Shown in pieces: positions 50,904 to 63,463 of a stretch of DNA of 64,000 bases. Source of the stretch: Lumbricus terrestris (taxonomy: Eukaryota > Annelida > Clitellata > Crassiclitellata > Lumbricidae). Numbering within the stretch: position 1 is the stretch's first letter; every line of letters starts with the position of its first letter. Both the position numbers and the translations under genes were made by a program. The stretch covers positions 30,034,900-30,098,899 of the forward strand of contig OX457041.1 of NCBI GenBank assembly GCA_949752735.1. Direction: 5' to 3'. The notes below the pieces were generated by a model, which was not told where the DNA came from, searched no databases, and saw only the letters and a list, made by a program, of their open reading frames with translations.

Positions 50904-51849
50904 GGTGACAGGACAATTACCCCCTGGACAATTACCCCCCGGACAATTACCCCCCGGACAACTACCCCCTGGACAACTACCCCCGTACCAATTACCCCCC
51001 GGACAACTACCCCCCGTGCCAATTACCTCCGGACAACTACCCCCCGTGCCAATTACCCCCCGGACAATTACCCCCGTACCAATTACCCCCCGGACAATTA
51101 CCCCCCCGTGCCAATAAAGAAGTCTATGTCGCGCTAAACGCAAGTTAGTGTTAAACGTTCAAGAAAAATGTTAAATAAAATCCAATCTAATAACGGTTGT
51201 AAGCTAGTTGTAGCGCCTGCCTAATAAACCATTTAAATGTTTATGCTTCCCTTTCTAAGATTTATAAAATTCCATCATGACTAGGTAAGGATAAATTAAG
51301 TAGACTGTGTGTATTGCATTGAATGGTCAGCTAAATATCATGCAAGAGCGTACAGGTAGCCTGAGAGCGAGAGAAACAGATACATAGAGAAAGACAGAGA
51401 GAGGAACAGAGGGCATGGAGTGCTAGAAGGAGGGATGTACGCAGATAGCTGAGAAATAATGACAGCAAGGAGTGTGTATAAGTGTGTCCAATATGTATTG
51501 TAGAGTGAGATATTGAAGAAAGATTCTACACAACAAAGTCACTTTAGGATAGGCTTTGGCAGCGTTGAAGGTCTGACAAATACGAAGATTATGACCATGA
51601 GAACGTTCGTTCCCTCACGCGTATACGAACAAGCTCACACTGTGCCACGGGGGGAGTAGTTGTCCGGGGTTATTGGTACGGGGGGTAATTGTCCGGGGGT
51701 AATTGGCACAGGGGGTAGTTGTCCGGGGGGTAATTGGCATGGGGGGTAGTTGTCCGGGGGGGGTAATTGTCCTGGGGGGTAATTGTCGGGGGGGGGGGGT
51801 AATTGTCCGGGGGGTAATTGTCCAGGGGGTAATTGCCCGAGAACCATAT
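50904..51849. mobile_element. Foldback element with GGACAATTACCCCC repeats
   Basis: Tandem 14-15 bp repeats in one orientation (50912-51110) and inverted at 51650-51838, with a 530-bp middle. The ends GGTGACAGGACAATTACC and, inverted, GGTTCTCGGGCAATTACC are related. TATATGCT flanks at 50896-50903 and 51850-51857, leaving 4 extra bases at the right edge, so the exact end is unsure. The Pro-rich frames over it are by-products. Confidence 0.7.
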
Positions 51850-52374
51850 TATATGCTACATCATAAATTTGCATATACCGGTAGGCCTAAAATTACCCAA
51901 CCTGGTCCCTATATATGGCCGGGTCCTAGGGTATTTGCCATCCTACCCTTTGTCCCCGGGTGTTGGTGCAAAACAGATATGGTTATTTTACATAGGTATA
52001 ATTGTTGTACCTATGTGTGCACGACGTCAATTATTCCGGGGTTGATTTTTTCGGGCAAAAGTAACATTTTGCCCCCCCCCACTGCTGAAATGTCCCCTAC
52101 GCATATGTGTGTGGGTCTATTATGTTGATACAGTTGTTTAGACCAATGCACGGTGACAAATTGCATGCTCTTTGTGACCTGCGAACTGCAATAAACTGCG
52201 ATGTAGGGCTACGTAATTAGTAGCCATACTCTAGTAGCCATGTTCCTTAAGAACATCAAAACTCTCTTATTTAGCCGAAGATGGGCCGGGAGAGCTCCTG
52301 AGTAGCCGACCTTGAAGAGGCTCTATATAAAATTCTCCAAATAAATGAATAAGCACTTTCATTTTTCTATGCAG

Positions 52375-52839
52375 CATTTTCATGCTTCTGCTGCCTGGGA
52401 GGTGTTACTTCACTCTGCACGATTCGAACGATGAACATCACGGTTGACAATGAGATGTCCGAGCTCTACGTAGATGGTGTGAGGCAGAATAATCTGCCGA
52501 ATGCTAACAACTGGCTGAAGGCTGACAGCGTGGTGCTGCCCTGCGCGCCAAGAGTCATTGCCGTCAAGGGAACCGACGCTGGAGTCGTGGCTGGAATTCT
52601 GGCTTCAACTGCTGACGGTTTCATCATGACCAATTCCTCGTGGAAGTGCACGAGTGTCTACTACACAGGATGGCAGTTGGTTGGCTATGATGACTCATTC
52701 TGGCCTGCAGCGTATTCCATTGCAGACCATGTGACTTATCCGTGGACGTTCGTACAAGGGATCAGGAGAGACGCCTACTGGATCTGGACGCCAGGGTACG
52801 AAAGCGGAGATTCGGTTGTCTACTGCAGGAAAAACATAG
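52375..52839 (+). CDS. Exon 1 of the tandem-domain gene (diverged copy)
   Basis: 465 nt (155 codons), acceptor TTTTTCTATGCAG, donor CATAG|GTGAGA, phase 1-1. From ITVDNEM onward it matches the four later exons with substitutions (LYVDGVRQNNLPNANNW, then LPCAPRVIAVKGTDAG). The N-terminal 27 or so residues differ and are Cys-rich (SCFCCLGG). It may be the oldest copy, or the first after an unseen signal-peptide exon. Function as for the next exon. Confidence 0.75.
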
Positions 52840-53278
52840 GTGAGACTGATATTTGAATAGATTATATATTCCATCGATGACTTTGACTTTACATGAACAA
52901 AATAAATTGTGAACGAAATGAGAGTATGAGACTAAATACAATTAATGCAACAGAATTCTTGAAGGACGCAAATGGTCTATATAGTTCAATTCGTCAAAAC
53001 TACCATTTCCATGGCCGTGGATTTTCCTGCTTCGCGTATACAGTATACACGTGGTCCTGTGTTTGTTTCCTTCTAACCAACTCTGAGCATTCGGAACTGA
53101 GAATAGGGGCCTAATTAACGTGTGTCATACTGAACTGATACAGATGTAGCAACAGCAATTAAGCACCATTAGTTCTGAACGATATTCTGGTCACCTGCCC
53201 AGCAGAAGCACTTACAAATTTAAAATATAGTGGTGTAGTTTTCAGATTTCTCTATTTGCATGTAGTATTTAGTTGCAG

Positions 53279-53517
53279 CAGGTCCGGATTAAGGCATGTT
53301 CAACATGTTCGGCCGAACAGGGCCCCCCACACGTTAGGGGGCCCGATACATGCGAGAAAAACTTTTTCGGACTAAAAAAGGTCGTCAGCTTTTTCGGCAG
53401 GGAAAAATCAGTAGGCCTATATTCTACAGAAATTTCGATCAAACGACTAAAAAAGGTAATCAGAATTTAGCAAAAAAATTCCCGAACACGGCCCACACAT
53501 TTCTTGATCCGGCCCTG
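53279..53517. mobile_element. hAT-type MITE A, intron 1
   Basis: Ends CAGGTCCGGATTAAGG and GATCCGGCCCTG. The 8-bp duplication AGTTGCAG lies at 53271-53278 and 53518-53525. The termini resemble those of the hAT element at 16196. The family is found at the same place in all five introns. Confidence 0.9.
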
Positions 53518-53786
53518 AGTTGCAGAAACATTGGCCATCATTTTTAGATTGACGTAACTTCTTAGAGTAGATAATAGGCTGTATATTTGTTGGTTTCTCG
53601 CAAAAACATGCGTTGTACGAGGTATACATACGCTGTAGGCCTATAATATTATATTATTGCGCATGTACGGTAAGCTTACATGTCTAACCATTATTACTTA
53701 CGAATTTATGATAATATATTAAAACTTAGGCCTGTTGTTAAAATTATAATCGCAAGCAATTATAGTTATTTTTTATTATTCTATCG

Positions 53787-54125
53787 CAGCGGTTCCCAAC
53801 CCGTGGCCCGCGGGCCAAAAGTGGCCCGCCTGGCCTTCAAAATTGGCCCGCAGCATCTCAATGAATTAAGAGAAATATATGTAAAAATTGACAATTTGGA
53901 CATGATAGAATATATAATTTTTCTATTACAAATTATTTTATTTTGATGTCTATAAATAACATCAAACATTGTATTTTGATTCAATTATAACAATGTTATA
54001 TGCTTTTAGTTAATTAAATTTTAGCCTTGTGGCCCCCTAATGTTTTTCAACTAAGAAAAAGTGGCCCTCGTGTCCTCCAACTTAAAAAAAGTGGCCCGAC
54101 AGTCAAAAAAGGTTGGGAACCACTG
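53787..54125. mobile_element. hAT-type MITE B, 339 bp, intron 1
   Basis: Inverted ends CAGCGGTTCCCAACC and GGTTGGGAACCACTG. The 8-bp duplication TTCTATCG lies at 53779-53786 and 54126-54133. Introns 4 and 5 have the single empty site TTCTATCG (61497-61504 and about 63728-63735). Confidence 0.93.
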
Positions 54126-54673
54126 TTCTATCGAATAAACCTACTGCATGCTTACGCGCTGGTTTCTTGTTAGGCCTAATTATTGAAATAGGTCTAATAG
54201 CGAACATCAAAATTATTGACTTATCTTTCTTATCCTCTTAAAATCAGCAAGAAACTGTCACTAGGCTAAATCTCTAAAACAATTACTCTGTACAAAATTC
54301 AAACAATGCCATACAAGTTAAATTTCAACATTACATGTATATACAGGGTCTACCGACCAATCTAATAATTATAGGCCTACCCTGGCTTCAACACGACTTG
54401 TATTGTTTGTTTTAAACTAAGCCCAGAAATTTAACTTTACAAATTCTTGCATTTGTTAAAGGCCAACTTTGCAAACATTTTACAGCTTCAAATTGCAGTA
54501 TTATCGCCGATTAAGTTTGCATGTACATGTAGTATAGTGCAGATACATGTATCAACTTATTAAGCTTCTTAAAGAAGTATACAAGATGCAATCTGGTCAT
54601 TGATTGCCTATAACAGCGACCGGAAAGTATGGCCTACTGGACGAAGCGACTGCATTAGAGTCCATGATGACTT

Positions 54674-54976
54674 GATGGTTTAGTCTTGATGTTTCATGAT
54701 GGTCATTGACGATGGTCTTGATGTTTCATGATGGTGATGACGATGGTTTTGATGTTTCATGATGATCATGACGATGGTTTTGATGTTTCATGATGGTCAT
54801 GACGATGTTTTGATGTTTCATGATGGTCATGACGATGGTCTTGATGTTTCCTGATGGTCATGACGATGGTCTTGATGTTTCATGATGGTCATGACGATGG
54901 TTTTGATATTTCATGATGGTCATGACGACGGTCTTGATGTTTCATGATGGTCATGACGATGGTCTTGATGTTTCAG
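54674..54976 (+). repeat. Minisatellite ending in the exon 2 splice acceptor
   Basis: About ten copies of a 29-30 bp unit TTGATGTTTCATGATGGTC, then ATGACGATGG. The final unit reads TTGATGTTTCAG and is the acceptor itself. Confidence 0.9.
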
Positions 54977-55411
54977 GACCACGTCCAATATGTCCGTCTC
55001 GTAGTCTAGCCATCACGGTAGACAATGAAATGCGTCTTTACATCGACGGGGTTGAGAAGACTGGTCTGACAAACGCCGACGATTGGACGAAAGCCGACAC
55101 GGTTGCGCTACCGTGCGATACTAGCGTCATCGCTGTTCAAGGAACTGACGTTGGAGTCGTGGCTGGAATTCTGGCTTCAACTGATGACGGTTTCATCATG
55201 ACCAATTCCTCGTGGAAGTGTACGAGTGTCTACTACACAGGATGGCAGATGGTTGGCTATGATGACTCATTCTGGCCTGCAGCTTATTCCATTGCAGTCC
55301 ATGTGACTTATCCGTGGACGTTCGTACAAGGGATCAGGAGAGACGCCTACTGGATCTGGACGCCAGGGTACGAAGGCGGAGATTCGGTTGTCTACTGCAG
55401 GAAAAACATAG
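54977..55411 (+). CDS. Exon 2 of the tandem-domain gene, beta-sandwich-like extracellular domain
   Basis: 435 nt (145 codons), acceptor GATGTTTCAG, donor CATAG|GTAAGA, phase 1-1, so it can be duplicated or skipped without changing frame. The domain starts PRPICPSRSLAITVDNEM. It has four Cys (ICPS, LPCD, WKCT, VYCR), a VGYDDSFWPAA motif like the FDDS-W-P element of galactose-binding-like sugar-binding modules, and DAYWIWTPGYEGGD. Similar 'DNE..LYIDG' domains occur in secreted or surface proteins of marine invertebrates, from memory of the family type. Carbohydrate binding is inference. Confidence 0.85.
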
Positions 55412-55846
55412 GTAAGACTGATATTTGAATAGATTATATATTCCATCGATGACTTTGACTTTACATGAACAAAATAAATTGTGAACGAAATGAGAGTATG
55501 AGACTAAATACAATTAATGCAACAGAATTCCTGAAGGACGCATATGGTCTATAGTTCAATTCGTCAAAACTACCATTTCCATGGCCGTGGATTTTCCTGC
55601 TTCGCATACAGTATACACGTGGTCCTGTGTTTGTTTCCTTCTAACCAACTCTGAGCATTCGGAACTGAGAATAGGGGCCTAATTAACGTGTGTCATACTG
55701 AACTGATACAGATGTAGCAACAGCAATTAAGCACCATTAGTTCTGAACGATATTCTGGTCACCTGCCCAGCAGAAGCACTTACAAATTTAAAATATAGTG
55801 GTGTAGTTTTCAAATTTCTCTATTTGCATGTAGTATTTAGTTGCAG

Positions 55847-56087
55847 CAGGTCCGAATTAAGGCATGTTCAACATATGTTCGGCCGAACAGGGCCCCCCAC
55901 ACGTTAGGGGGCCCGATACATGCGAGAAAAACTTTTTCGGACTAAAAAAGGTCGTCAGCTTTTTCGGCAGGGAAAAATCAGTAGGCCTATATTCTACAGA
56001 AATTTCGATCAAACGACTAAAAAAGGTAATCAGAATTTAGCAAAAAAATTCCCGAACACGGCCCACACATTTCTTGATCCGGCCCTG
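55847..56087. mobile_element. MITE A, intron 2
   Basis: Same insertion and AGTTGCAG flanks as in intron 1, carried by the segmental duplication. Confidence 0.9.
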
Positions 56088-56356
56088 AGTTGCAGAAACA
56101 TTGGCCATCATTTTTAGATTGACGTAACTTCTTAGAGTAGATAATAGGCTGTATATTTGTTGGTTTCTCGCAAAAACATGCGTTGTACGAGGTATACATA
56201 CGCTGTAGGCCTATAATATTATATTATTGCGCATGTACGGTAAGCTTACATGTCTAACCATTATTACTTACGAATTTATGATAATATATTAAAACTTAGG
56301 CCTGTTGTTAAAATTATAATCGCAAGCAATTATAGTTATTTTTTATTATTCTATCG

Positions 56357-56695
56357 CAGCGGTTCCCAACCCGTGGCCCGCGGGCCAAAAGTGGCCCGCC
56401 TGGCCTTCAAAATTGGCCCGCAGCATCTCAATGAATTAAGAGAAATATATGTAAAAATTGACAATTTGGACATGATAGAATATATAATTTTTCTATTACA
56501 AATTATTTTATTTTGATGTCTATAAATAACATCAAACATTGTATTTTGATTCAATTATAACAATGTTATATGCTTTTAGTTAATTAAATTTTAGCCTTGT
56601 GGCCCCCTAATGTTTTTCAACTAAGAAAAAGTGGCCCTCGTGTCCTCCAACTTAAAAAAAGTGGCCCGACAGTCAAAAAAGGTTGGGAACCACTG
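56357..56695. mobile_element. MITE B, intron 2
   Basis: Same insertion as in intron 1, same length and flanks. Confidence 0.93.
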
Positions 56696-57243
56696 TTCTA
56701 TCGAATAAACCTACTGCATGCTTACGCGCTGGTTTCTTGTTAGGCCTAATTATTGAAATAGGTCTAATAGCGAACATCAAAATTATTGACTTATCTTTCT
56801 TATCCTCTTAAAATCAGCAAGAAACTGTCACTAGGCTAAATCTCTAAAACAATTACTCTGTACAAAATTCAAACAATGCCATACAAGTTAAATTTCAACA
56901 TTACATGTATATACAGGGTCTACCGACCAATCTAATAATTATAGGCCTACCCTGGCTTCAACACGACTTGTATTGTTTGTTTTAAACTAAGCCCAGAAAT
57001 TTAACTTTACAAATTCTTGCATTTGTTAAAGGCCAACTTTGCAAACATTTTACAGCTTCAAATTGCAGTATTATCGCCGATTAAGTTTGCATGTACATGT
57101 AGTATAGTGCAGATACATGTATCAACTTATTAAGCTTCTTAAAGAAGTATACAAGATGCAATCTGGTCATTGATTGCCTATAACAGCGACCGGAAAGTAT
57201 GGCCTACTGGACGAAGCGACTGCATTAGAGTCCATGATGACTT

Positions 57244-57546
57244 GATGGTTTAGTCTTGATGTTTCATGATGGTCATTGACGATGGTCTTGATGTTTCATG
57301 ATGGTGATGACGATGGTTTTGATGTTTCATGATGATCATGACGATGGTTTTGATGTTTCATGATGGTCATGACGATGTTTTGATGTTTCATGATGGTCAT
57401 GACGATGGTCTTGATGTTTCCTGATGGTCATGACGATGGTCTTGATGTTTCATGATGGTCATGACGATGGTTTTGATATTTCATGATGGTCATGACGATG
57501 GTCTTGATGTTTCATGATGGTCATGACGATGGTCTTGATGTTTCAG
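57244..57546 (+). repeat. Minisatellite before exon 3
   Basis: Duplicate of 54674-54976 with about one substitution. Confidence 0.9.
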
Positions 57547-57981
57547 GACCACGTCCAATATGTCCGTCTCGTAGTCTAGCCATCACGGTAGACAATGAAA
57601 TGCGTCTTTACATCGACGGGGTTGAGAAGACTGGTCTGACAAACGCCGACGATTGGACGAAAGCCGACACGGTTGCGCTACCGTGCGATACTAGCGTCAT
57701 CGCTGTTCAAGGAACTGACGTTGGAGTCGTGGCTGGAATTCTGGCTTCAACTGATGACGGTTTCATCATGACCAATTCCTCGTGGAAGTGTACGAGTGTC
57801 TACTACACAGGATGGCAGATGGTTGGCTATGATGACTCATTCTGGCCTGCAGCTTATTCCATTGCAGTCCATGTGACTTATCCGTGGACGTTCGTACAAG
57901 GGATCAGGAGAGACGCCTACTGGATCTGGACGCCAGGGTACGAAGGCGGAGATTCGGTTGTCTACTGCAGGAAAAACATAG
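57547..57981 (+). CDS. Exon 3 of the tandem-domain gene
   Basis: 435 nt, the same borders and phase as exon 2. The protein is identical to exon 2 over the whole domain. Start-to-start distance 2570 bp. Confidence 0.85.
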
Positions 57982-58415
57982 GTAAGACTGATATTTGAAT
58001 AGATTATATATTCCATCGATGACTTTGACTTTACATGAACAAAATAAATTGTGAACGAAATGAGAGTATGAGACTAAATACAATTAATGCAACAGAATTC
58101 CTGAAGGACGCAAATGGTCTATAGTTCAATTCGTCAAAACTACCATTTCCATGGCCGTGGATTTTCCTGCTTCGCATACAGTATACACGTGGTCCTGTGT
58201 TTGTTTCCTTCTAACCAACTCTGAGCATTCGGAACTGAGAATAGGGGCCTAATTAACGTGTGTCATACTGAACTGATACAGATGTAGCAACAGCAATTAA
58301 GCACCATTAGTTCTGAACGATATTCTGGTCACCTGCCCAGCAGAAGCACTTACAAATTTAAAATAATATGTGTAGTTTTCAAATTTCTCTATTTGCATGT
58401 AGTATTTAGTTGCAG

Positions 58416-58656
58416 CAGGTCCGAATTAAGGCATGTTCAACATATGTTCGGCCGAACAGGGCCCCCCACACGTTAGGGGGCCCGATACATGCGAGAAAAA
58501 CTTTTTCGGACTAAAAAAGGTCGTCAGCTTTTTCGGCAGGGAAAAATCAGTAGGCCTATATTCTACAGAAATTTCGATCAAACGACTAAAAAAGGTAATC
58601 AGAATTTAGCAAAAAAATTCCCGAACACGGCCCACACATTTCTTGATCCGACCCTG
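58416..58656. mobile_element. MITE A, intron 3
   Basis: Same insertion; the right terminus has a substitution (GATCCGACCCTG). Confidence 0.9.
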
Positions 58657-58925
58657 AGTTGCAGAAACATTGGCCATCATTTTTAGATTGACGTAACTTC
58701 TTAGAGTAGATAATAGGCTGTATATTTGTTGGTTTCTCGCAAAAACATGCGTTGTACGAGGTATACATACGCTGTAGGCCTATAATATTATATTATTGCG
58801 CATGTACGGTAAGCTTACATGTCTAACCATTATTACTTACGAATTTATGATAATATATTAAAACTTAGGCCTGTTGTTAAAATTATAATCGCAAGCAATT
58901 ATAGTTATTTTTTATTATTCTATCG

Positions 58926-59264
58926 CAGCGGTTCCCAACCCGTGGCCCGCGGGCCAAAAGTGGCCCGCCTGGCCTTCAAAATTGGCCCGCAGCATCTCAA
59001 TGAATTAAGAGAAATATATGTAAAAATTGACAATTTGGACATGATAGAATATATAATTTTTCTATTACAAATTATTTTATTTTGATGTCTATAAATAACA
59101 TCAAACATTGTATTTTGATTCAATTATAACAATGTTATTTGCTTTTAGTTAATTAAATTTTAGCCTTGTGGCCCCCTAATGTTTTTCAACTAAGAAAAAG
59201 TGGCCCTCGTGTCCTCCAACTTAAAAAAAGTGGCCCGACAGTCAAAAAAGGTTGGGAACCACTG
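58926..59264. mobile_element. MITE B, intron 3
   Basis: Same insertion as in intron 1, same length and flanks. Confidence 0.93.
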
Positions 59265-59812
59265 TTCTATCGAATAAACCTACTGCATGCTTACGCGCTG
59301 GTTTCTTGTTAGGCCTAATTATTGAAATAGGTCTAATAGCGAACATCAAAATTATTGACTTATCTTTCTTATCCTCTTAAAATCAGCAAGAAACTGTCAC
59401 TAGGCTAAATCTCTAAAACAATTACTCTGTACAAAATTCAAACAATGCCATACAAGTTAAATTTCAACATTACATGTATATACAGGGTCTACCGACCAAT
59501 CTAATAATTATAGGCCTACCCTGGCTTCAACACGACTTGTATTGTTTGTTTTAAACTAAGCCCAGAAATTTAACTTTACAAATTCTTGCATTTGTTAAAG
59601 GCCAACTTTGCAAACATTTTACAGCTTCAAATTGCAGTATTATCGCCGATTAAGTTTGCATGTACATGTAGTATAGTGCAGATACATGTATCAACTTATT
59701 AAGCTTCTTAAAGAAGTATACAAGATGCAATCTGGTCATTGATTGCCTATAACAGCGACCGGAAAGTATGGCCTACTGGACGAAGCGACTGCATTAGAGT
59801 CCATGATGACTT

Positions 59813-60115
59813 GATGGTTTAGTCTTGATGTTTCATGATGGTCATTGACGATGGTCTTGATGTTTCATGATGGTGATGACGATGGTTTTGATGTTTCATG
59901 ATGATCATGACGATGGTTTTGATGTTTCATGATGGTCATGACGATGTTTTGATGTTTCATGATGGTCATGACGATGGTCTTGATGTTTCCTGATGGTCAT
60001 GACGATGGTCTTGATGTTTCATGATGGTCATGACGATGGTTTTGATATTTCATGATGGTCATGACGATGGTCTTGATGTTTCATGATGGTCATGACGATG
60101 GTCTTGATGTTTCAG
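59813..60115 (+). repeat. Minisatellite before exon 4
   Basis: Duplicate of 57244-57546. Confidence 0.9.
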
Positions 60116-60550
60116 GACCACGTCCAATATGTCCGTCTCGTAGTCTAGCCATCACGGTAGACAATGAAATGCGTCTTTACATCGACGGGGTTGAGAAGAC
60201 TGGTCTGACAAACGCCGACGATTGGACGAAAGCCGACACGGTTGCGCTACCGTGCGATACTAGCGTCATCGCTGTTCAAGGAACTGACGTTGGAGTCGTG
60301 GCTGGAATTCTGGCTTCAACTGATGACGGTTTCATCATGACCAATTCCTCGTGGAAGTGTACGAGTGTCTACTACACAGGATGGCAGATGGTTGGCTATG
60401 ATGACTCATTCTGGCCTGCAGCTTATTCCATTGCAGTCCATGTGACTTATCCGTGGACGTTCGTACAAGGGATCAGGAGAGACGCCTACTGGATCTGGAC
60501 GCCAGGGTACGAAGGCGGAGATTCGGTTGTCTACTGCAGGAAAAACATAG
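60116..60550 (+). CDS. Exon 4 of the tandem-domain gene
   Basis: 435 nt, the same borders and phase. Protein identical to exons 2 and 3. Start-to-start distance 2569 bp. Confidence 0.85.
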
Positions 60551-60983
60551 GTAAGACTGATATTTGAATAGATTATATATTCCATCGATGACTTTGACTT
60601 TACATGAACAAAATAAATTGTGAACGAAATGAGAGTATGAGACTAAATGCAATTAATGCAACAGAATTCCTGAAGGACGCAAATGGTCTATAGTTCAATT
60701 CGTCAAAACTACCATTTCCATGGCCGTGGATTTTCCTGCTTCGCATACAGTATACACGTGGTCCTGTGTTTGTTTCCTTCTAACCAACTCTGAGCATTCG
60801 GAACTGAGAATAGGGCCTAATTAACGTGTGTCATACTGAACTGATACAGATGTAGCAACAGCAATTAAGCACCATTAGTTCTGAACGATATTCTGGTCAC
60901 CTGCCCAGCAGAAGCACTTACAAATTTAAAATAATATGTGTAGTTTTCAAATTTCTCTATTTGCATGTAGTATTTAGTTGCAG

Positions 60984-61226
60984 CAGGTCAGAATTAAGGC
61001 ATGTTCAACATATGTTCGGCCGAACAGGGCCCCCCACACGTTAGGGGGCCCGATACATGCGAGAAAAAACTTTTTCGGACTAAAAAAGGTCGTCAGCTTT
61101 TTCGGCAGGGAAAAATCAGTAGGCCTATATTCTACAGAAATTTCGATCAAACGACTAAAAAAAGGTAATCAGAATTCAGCAAAAAAATTCCGGAACACGG
61201 CCCACACATTTCTTGATCCGGCCCTG
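60984..61226. mobile_element. MITE A, intron 4
   Basis: Same insertion, with an extra A in two adenine runs. Confidence 0.9.
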
Positions 61227-62048
61227 AGTTGCAGAAACATTGGCCATCATTTTTAGATTGACGTAACTTCTTAGAGTAGATAATAGGCTGTGTATTTGTT
61301 GGTTTCTCGCAAAAACATGCGTTGTACGAGGTATACAACTATACATACGCTGTAGGCCTATAATATTATATTATTGCGCATGTACGGTAAGCTTGCATGT
61401 CTAACCATTATTACTTACGAATTTATGATAATATATTAAAACTTAGGCCTGTTGTTAAAATTATAATCGCAAGCAATTATAGTTATTTTTTTGTTATTCT
61501 ATCGAATAAGCCTACTGCATGTTTACGCGCTGGTTTCTTGTTAGGCCTAATTATTGAAATACTGTAGGTCTAATAGCGATCATCAAAATTATTGACTTAT
61601 CTTTCTTATCCTCTTAAAATCAGCAAGAAACTGTCACTAGGCTAAATCTCTAAAACAATTACTCTGTACAAAATTCAAACAATGCCATACAAGTTAAATT
61701 TCAACATTACATGTATATATAGGGTCTACCGACCAATCTAATAATTATAGGCCTACCCTGGCTTCAACACGACTTGTATTGTTTGTTTTAAACTAAGCCC
61801 AGAAATTTAACTTTACAAATTCTTGCATTTGTTAAAGGCCAACTTTGCAAACATTTTACAGCTTCAAATTGTAGTATTATCGCCAATTAAGTTTGCATGT
61901 ACATGTAGTATAGTGCAGATACATGTATCAACTTATTAAGCTTCTTAAAGAAGTATACAAGATGCAATCTGGTCATTGATTGCCTATAACAGCGACCGGA
62001 AAGTATGGCCTACTGGACGAAGCGACTGCATTAGAGTCAATGATGACT

Positions 62049-62352
62049 TGATGGTTTGGTCTTGATGTTTCATGATGGTCATTGACGATGGTCTTGATGT
62101 TTCATGATGGTGATGACGATGGTTTTGATGTTTCATGATGGTCATGACGATGGTTTTGATGTTTCATGATGGTCATGACGATGTTTTGATGTTTCATGAT
62201 GGTCATGACGATGGTCATGATGTTTCCTGATGGTCATGACGATGGTCTTGATGTTTCATGATGGTCATGACGATGGTTTTGATGTTTCATGATGGTCATG
62301 ACGACGGTCTTGATGTTTCATGATGGTCATGACGATGGTCTTGATGTTTAAG
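62049..62352 (+). repeat. Minisatellite before exon 5
   Basis: Same array with more differences (for example CATGATGTTTCC). The last unit is TTGATGTTTAAG. Confidence 0.9.
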
Positions 62353-62787
62353 GACCACGTCCTATATGTCCGTCTCGTAGTCTAGCCATCACGGTAGACA
62401 ATGAAATGCGTCTTTACATCGACGGGGTTGAGAAGACTGGTCTGACAAACGCCGACGATTGGACGAAAGCCGACACGGTTGCGCTACCGTGCGATACTAG
62501 CGTCATCGCTGTTCAAGGAACTGACGTTGGAGTCGTGGCTGGAATTCTGGCTTCAACTGATGACGGTTTCATCATGACCAATTCCTCGTGGAAGTGTACG
62601 AGTGTCTACTACACAGGATGGCAGATGGTTGGCTATGATGACTCATTCTGGCCTGCAGCTTATTCCACTGCAGTCCATGTGACTTATCCGTGGACGTTCG
62701 TACAAGGGATCAGGAGAGACGCCTACTGGATCTGGACGCCAGGGTACGAAGGCGGAGATTCGGTTGTCTACTGCAGGAAAAACATAG
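62353..62787 (+). CDS. Exon 5 of the tandem-domain gene
   Basis: 435 nt. The acceptor is TTTAAG instead of TTTCAG, which is still AG. The protein differs from exons 2-4 by Ile to Thr in the AYSTAVHV stretch. Start-to-start distance is only 2237 bp because the preceding intron lacks a MITE. The gene continues beyond the window. Confidence 0.83.
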
Positions 62788-63222
62788 GTAAGACTGATAT
62801 TTGAATAGATTATATATTCCATCGATGACTTTGACTTTACATGAACAAAATAAATTGTGAACGAAATGAGAGTTTGAGACTAAATACAATTAATGCAACA
62901 GAATTCTTGAAGGACGCAAATGGTCTATAGTTCAATTCGTCAAAACTACCATTTCCATGGCCGTGGATTTTCCTGCTTCGCATACAGTATACACGTGGTC
63001 CTGTGTTTGTTTCCTTCTAACCAACTCTGAGCATTCGGAACTGAGAATAGGGGCCTAATTAACGTGTGTCATACTGAACTGATACAGATGTAGCAACAGC
63101 AATTAAGCACCATTAGTTCTGAACGATATTCTGGTCACCTGCCCAGCAGAAGCACTTACAAATTTAAAATATAGTGGTGTAGTTTTCAGATTTCTCTATT
63201 TGCATGTAGTATTTAGTTGCAG

Positions 63223-63463
63223 CAGGTCCGAATTAAGGCATGTTCAACATATGTTCGGCCGAACAGGGCCCCCCACACGTTAGGGGGCCCGATACATGCG
63301 AGAAAAACTTTTTCGGACTAAAAAAGGTCGTCAGCTTTTTCGGCAGGGAAAAATCAGTAGGCCTATATTCTACAGAAATTTCGATCAAACGACTAAAAAA
63401 GGTAATCAGAATTTAGCAAAAAAATTCCCGAACACGGCCCACACATTTCTTGATCCGGCCCTG
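63223..63463. mobile_element. MITE A, intron 5
   Basis: Same insertion and flanks. Confidence 0.9.
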
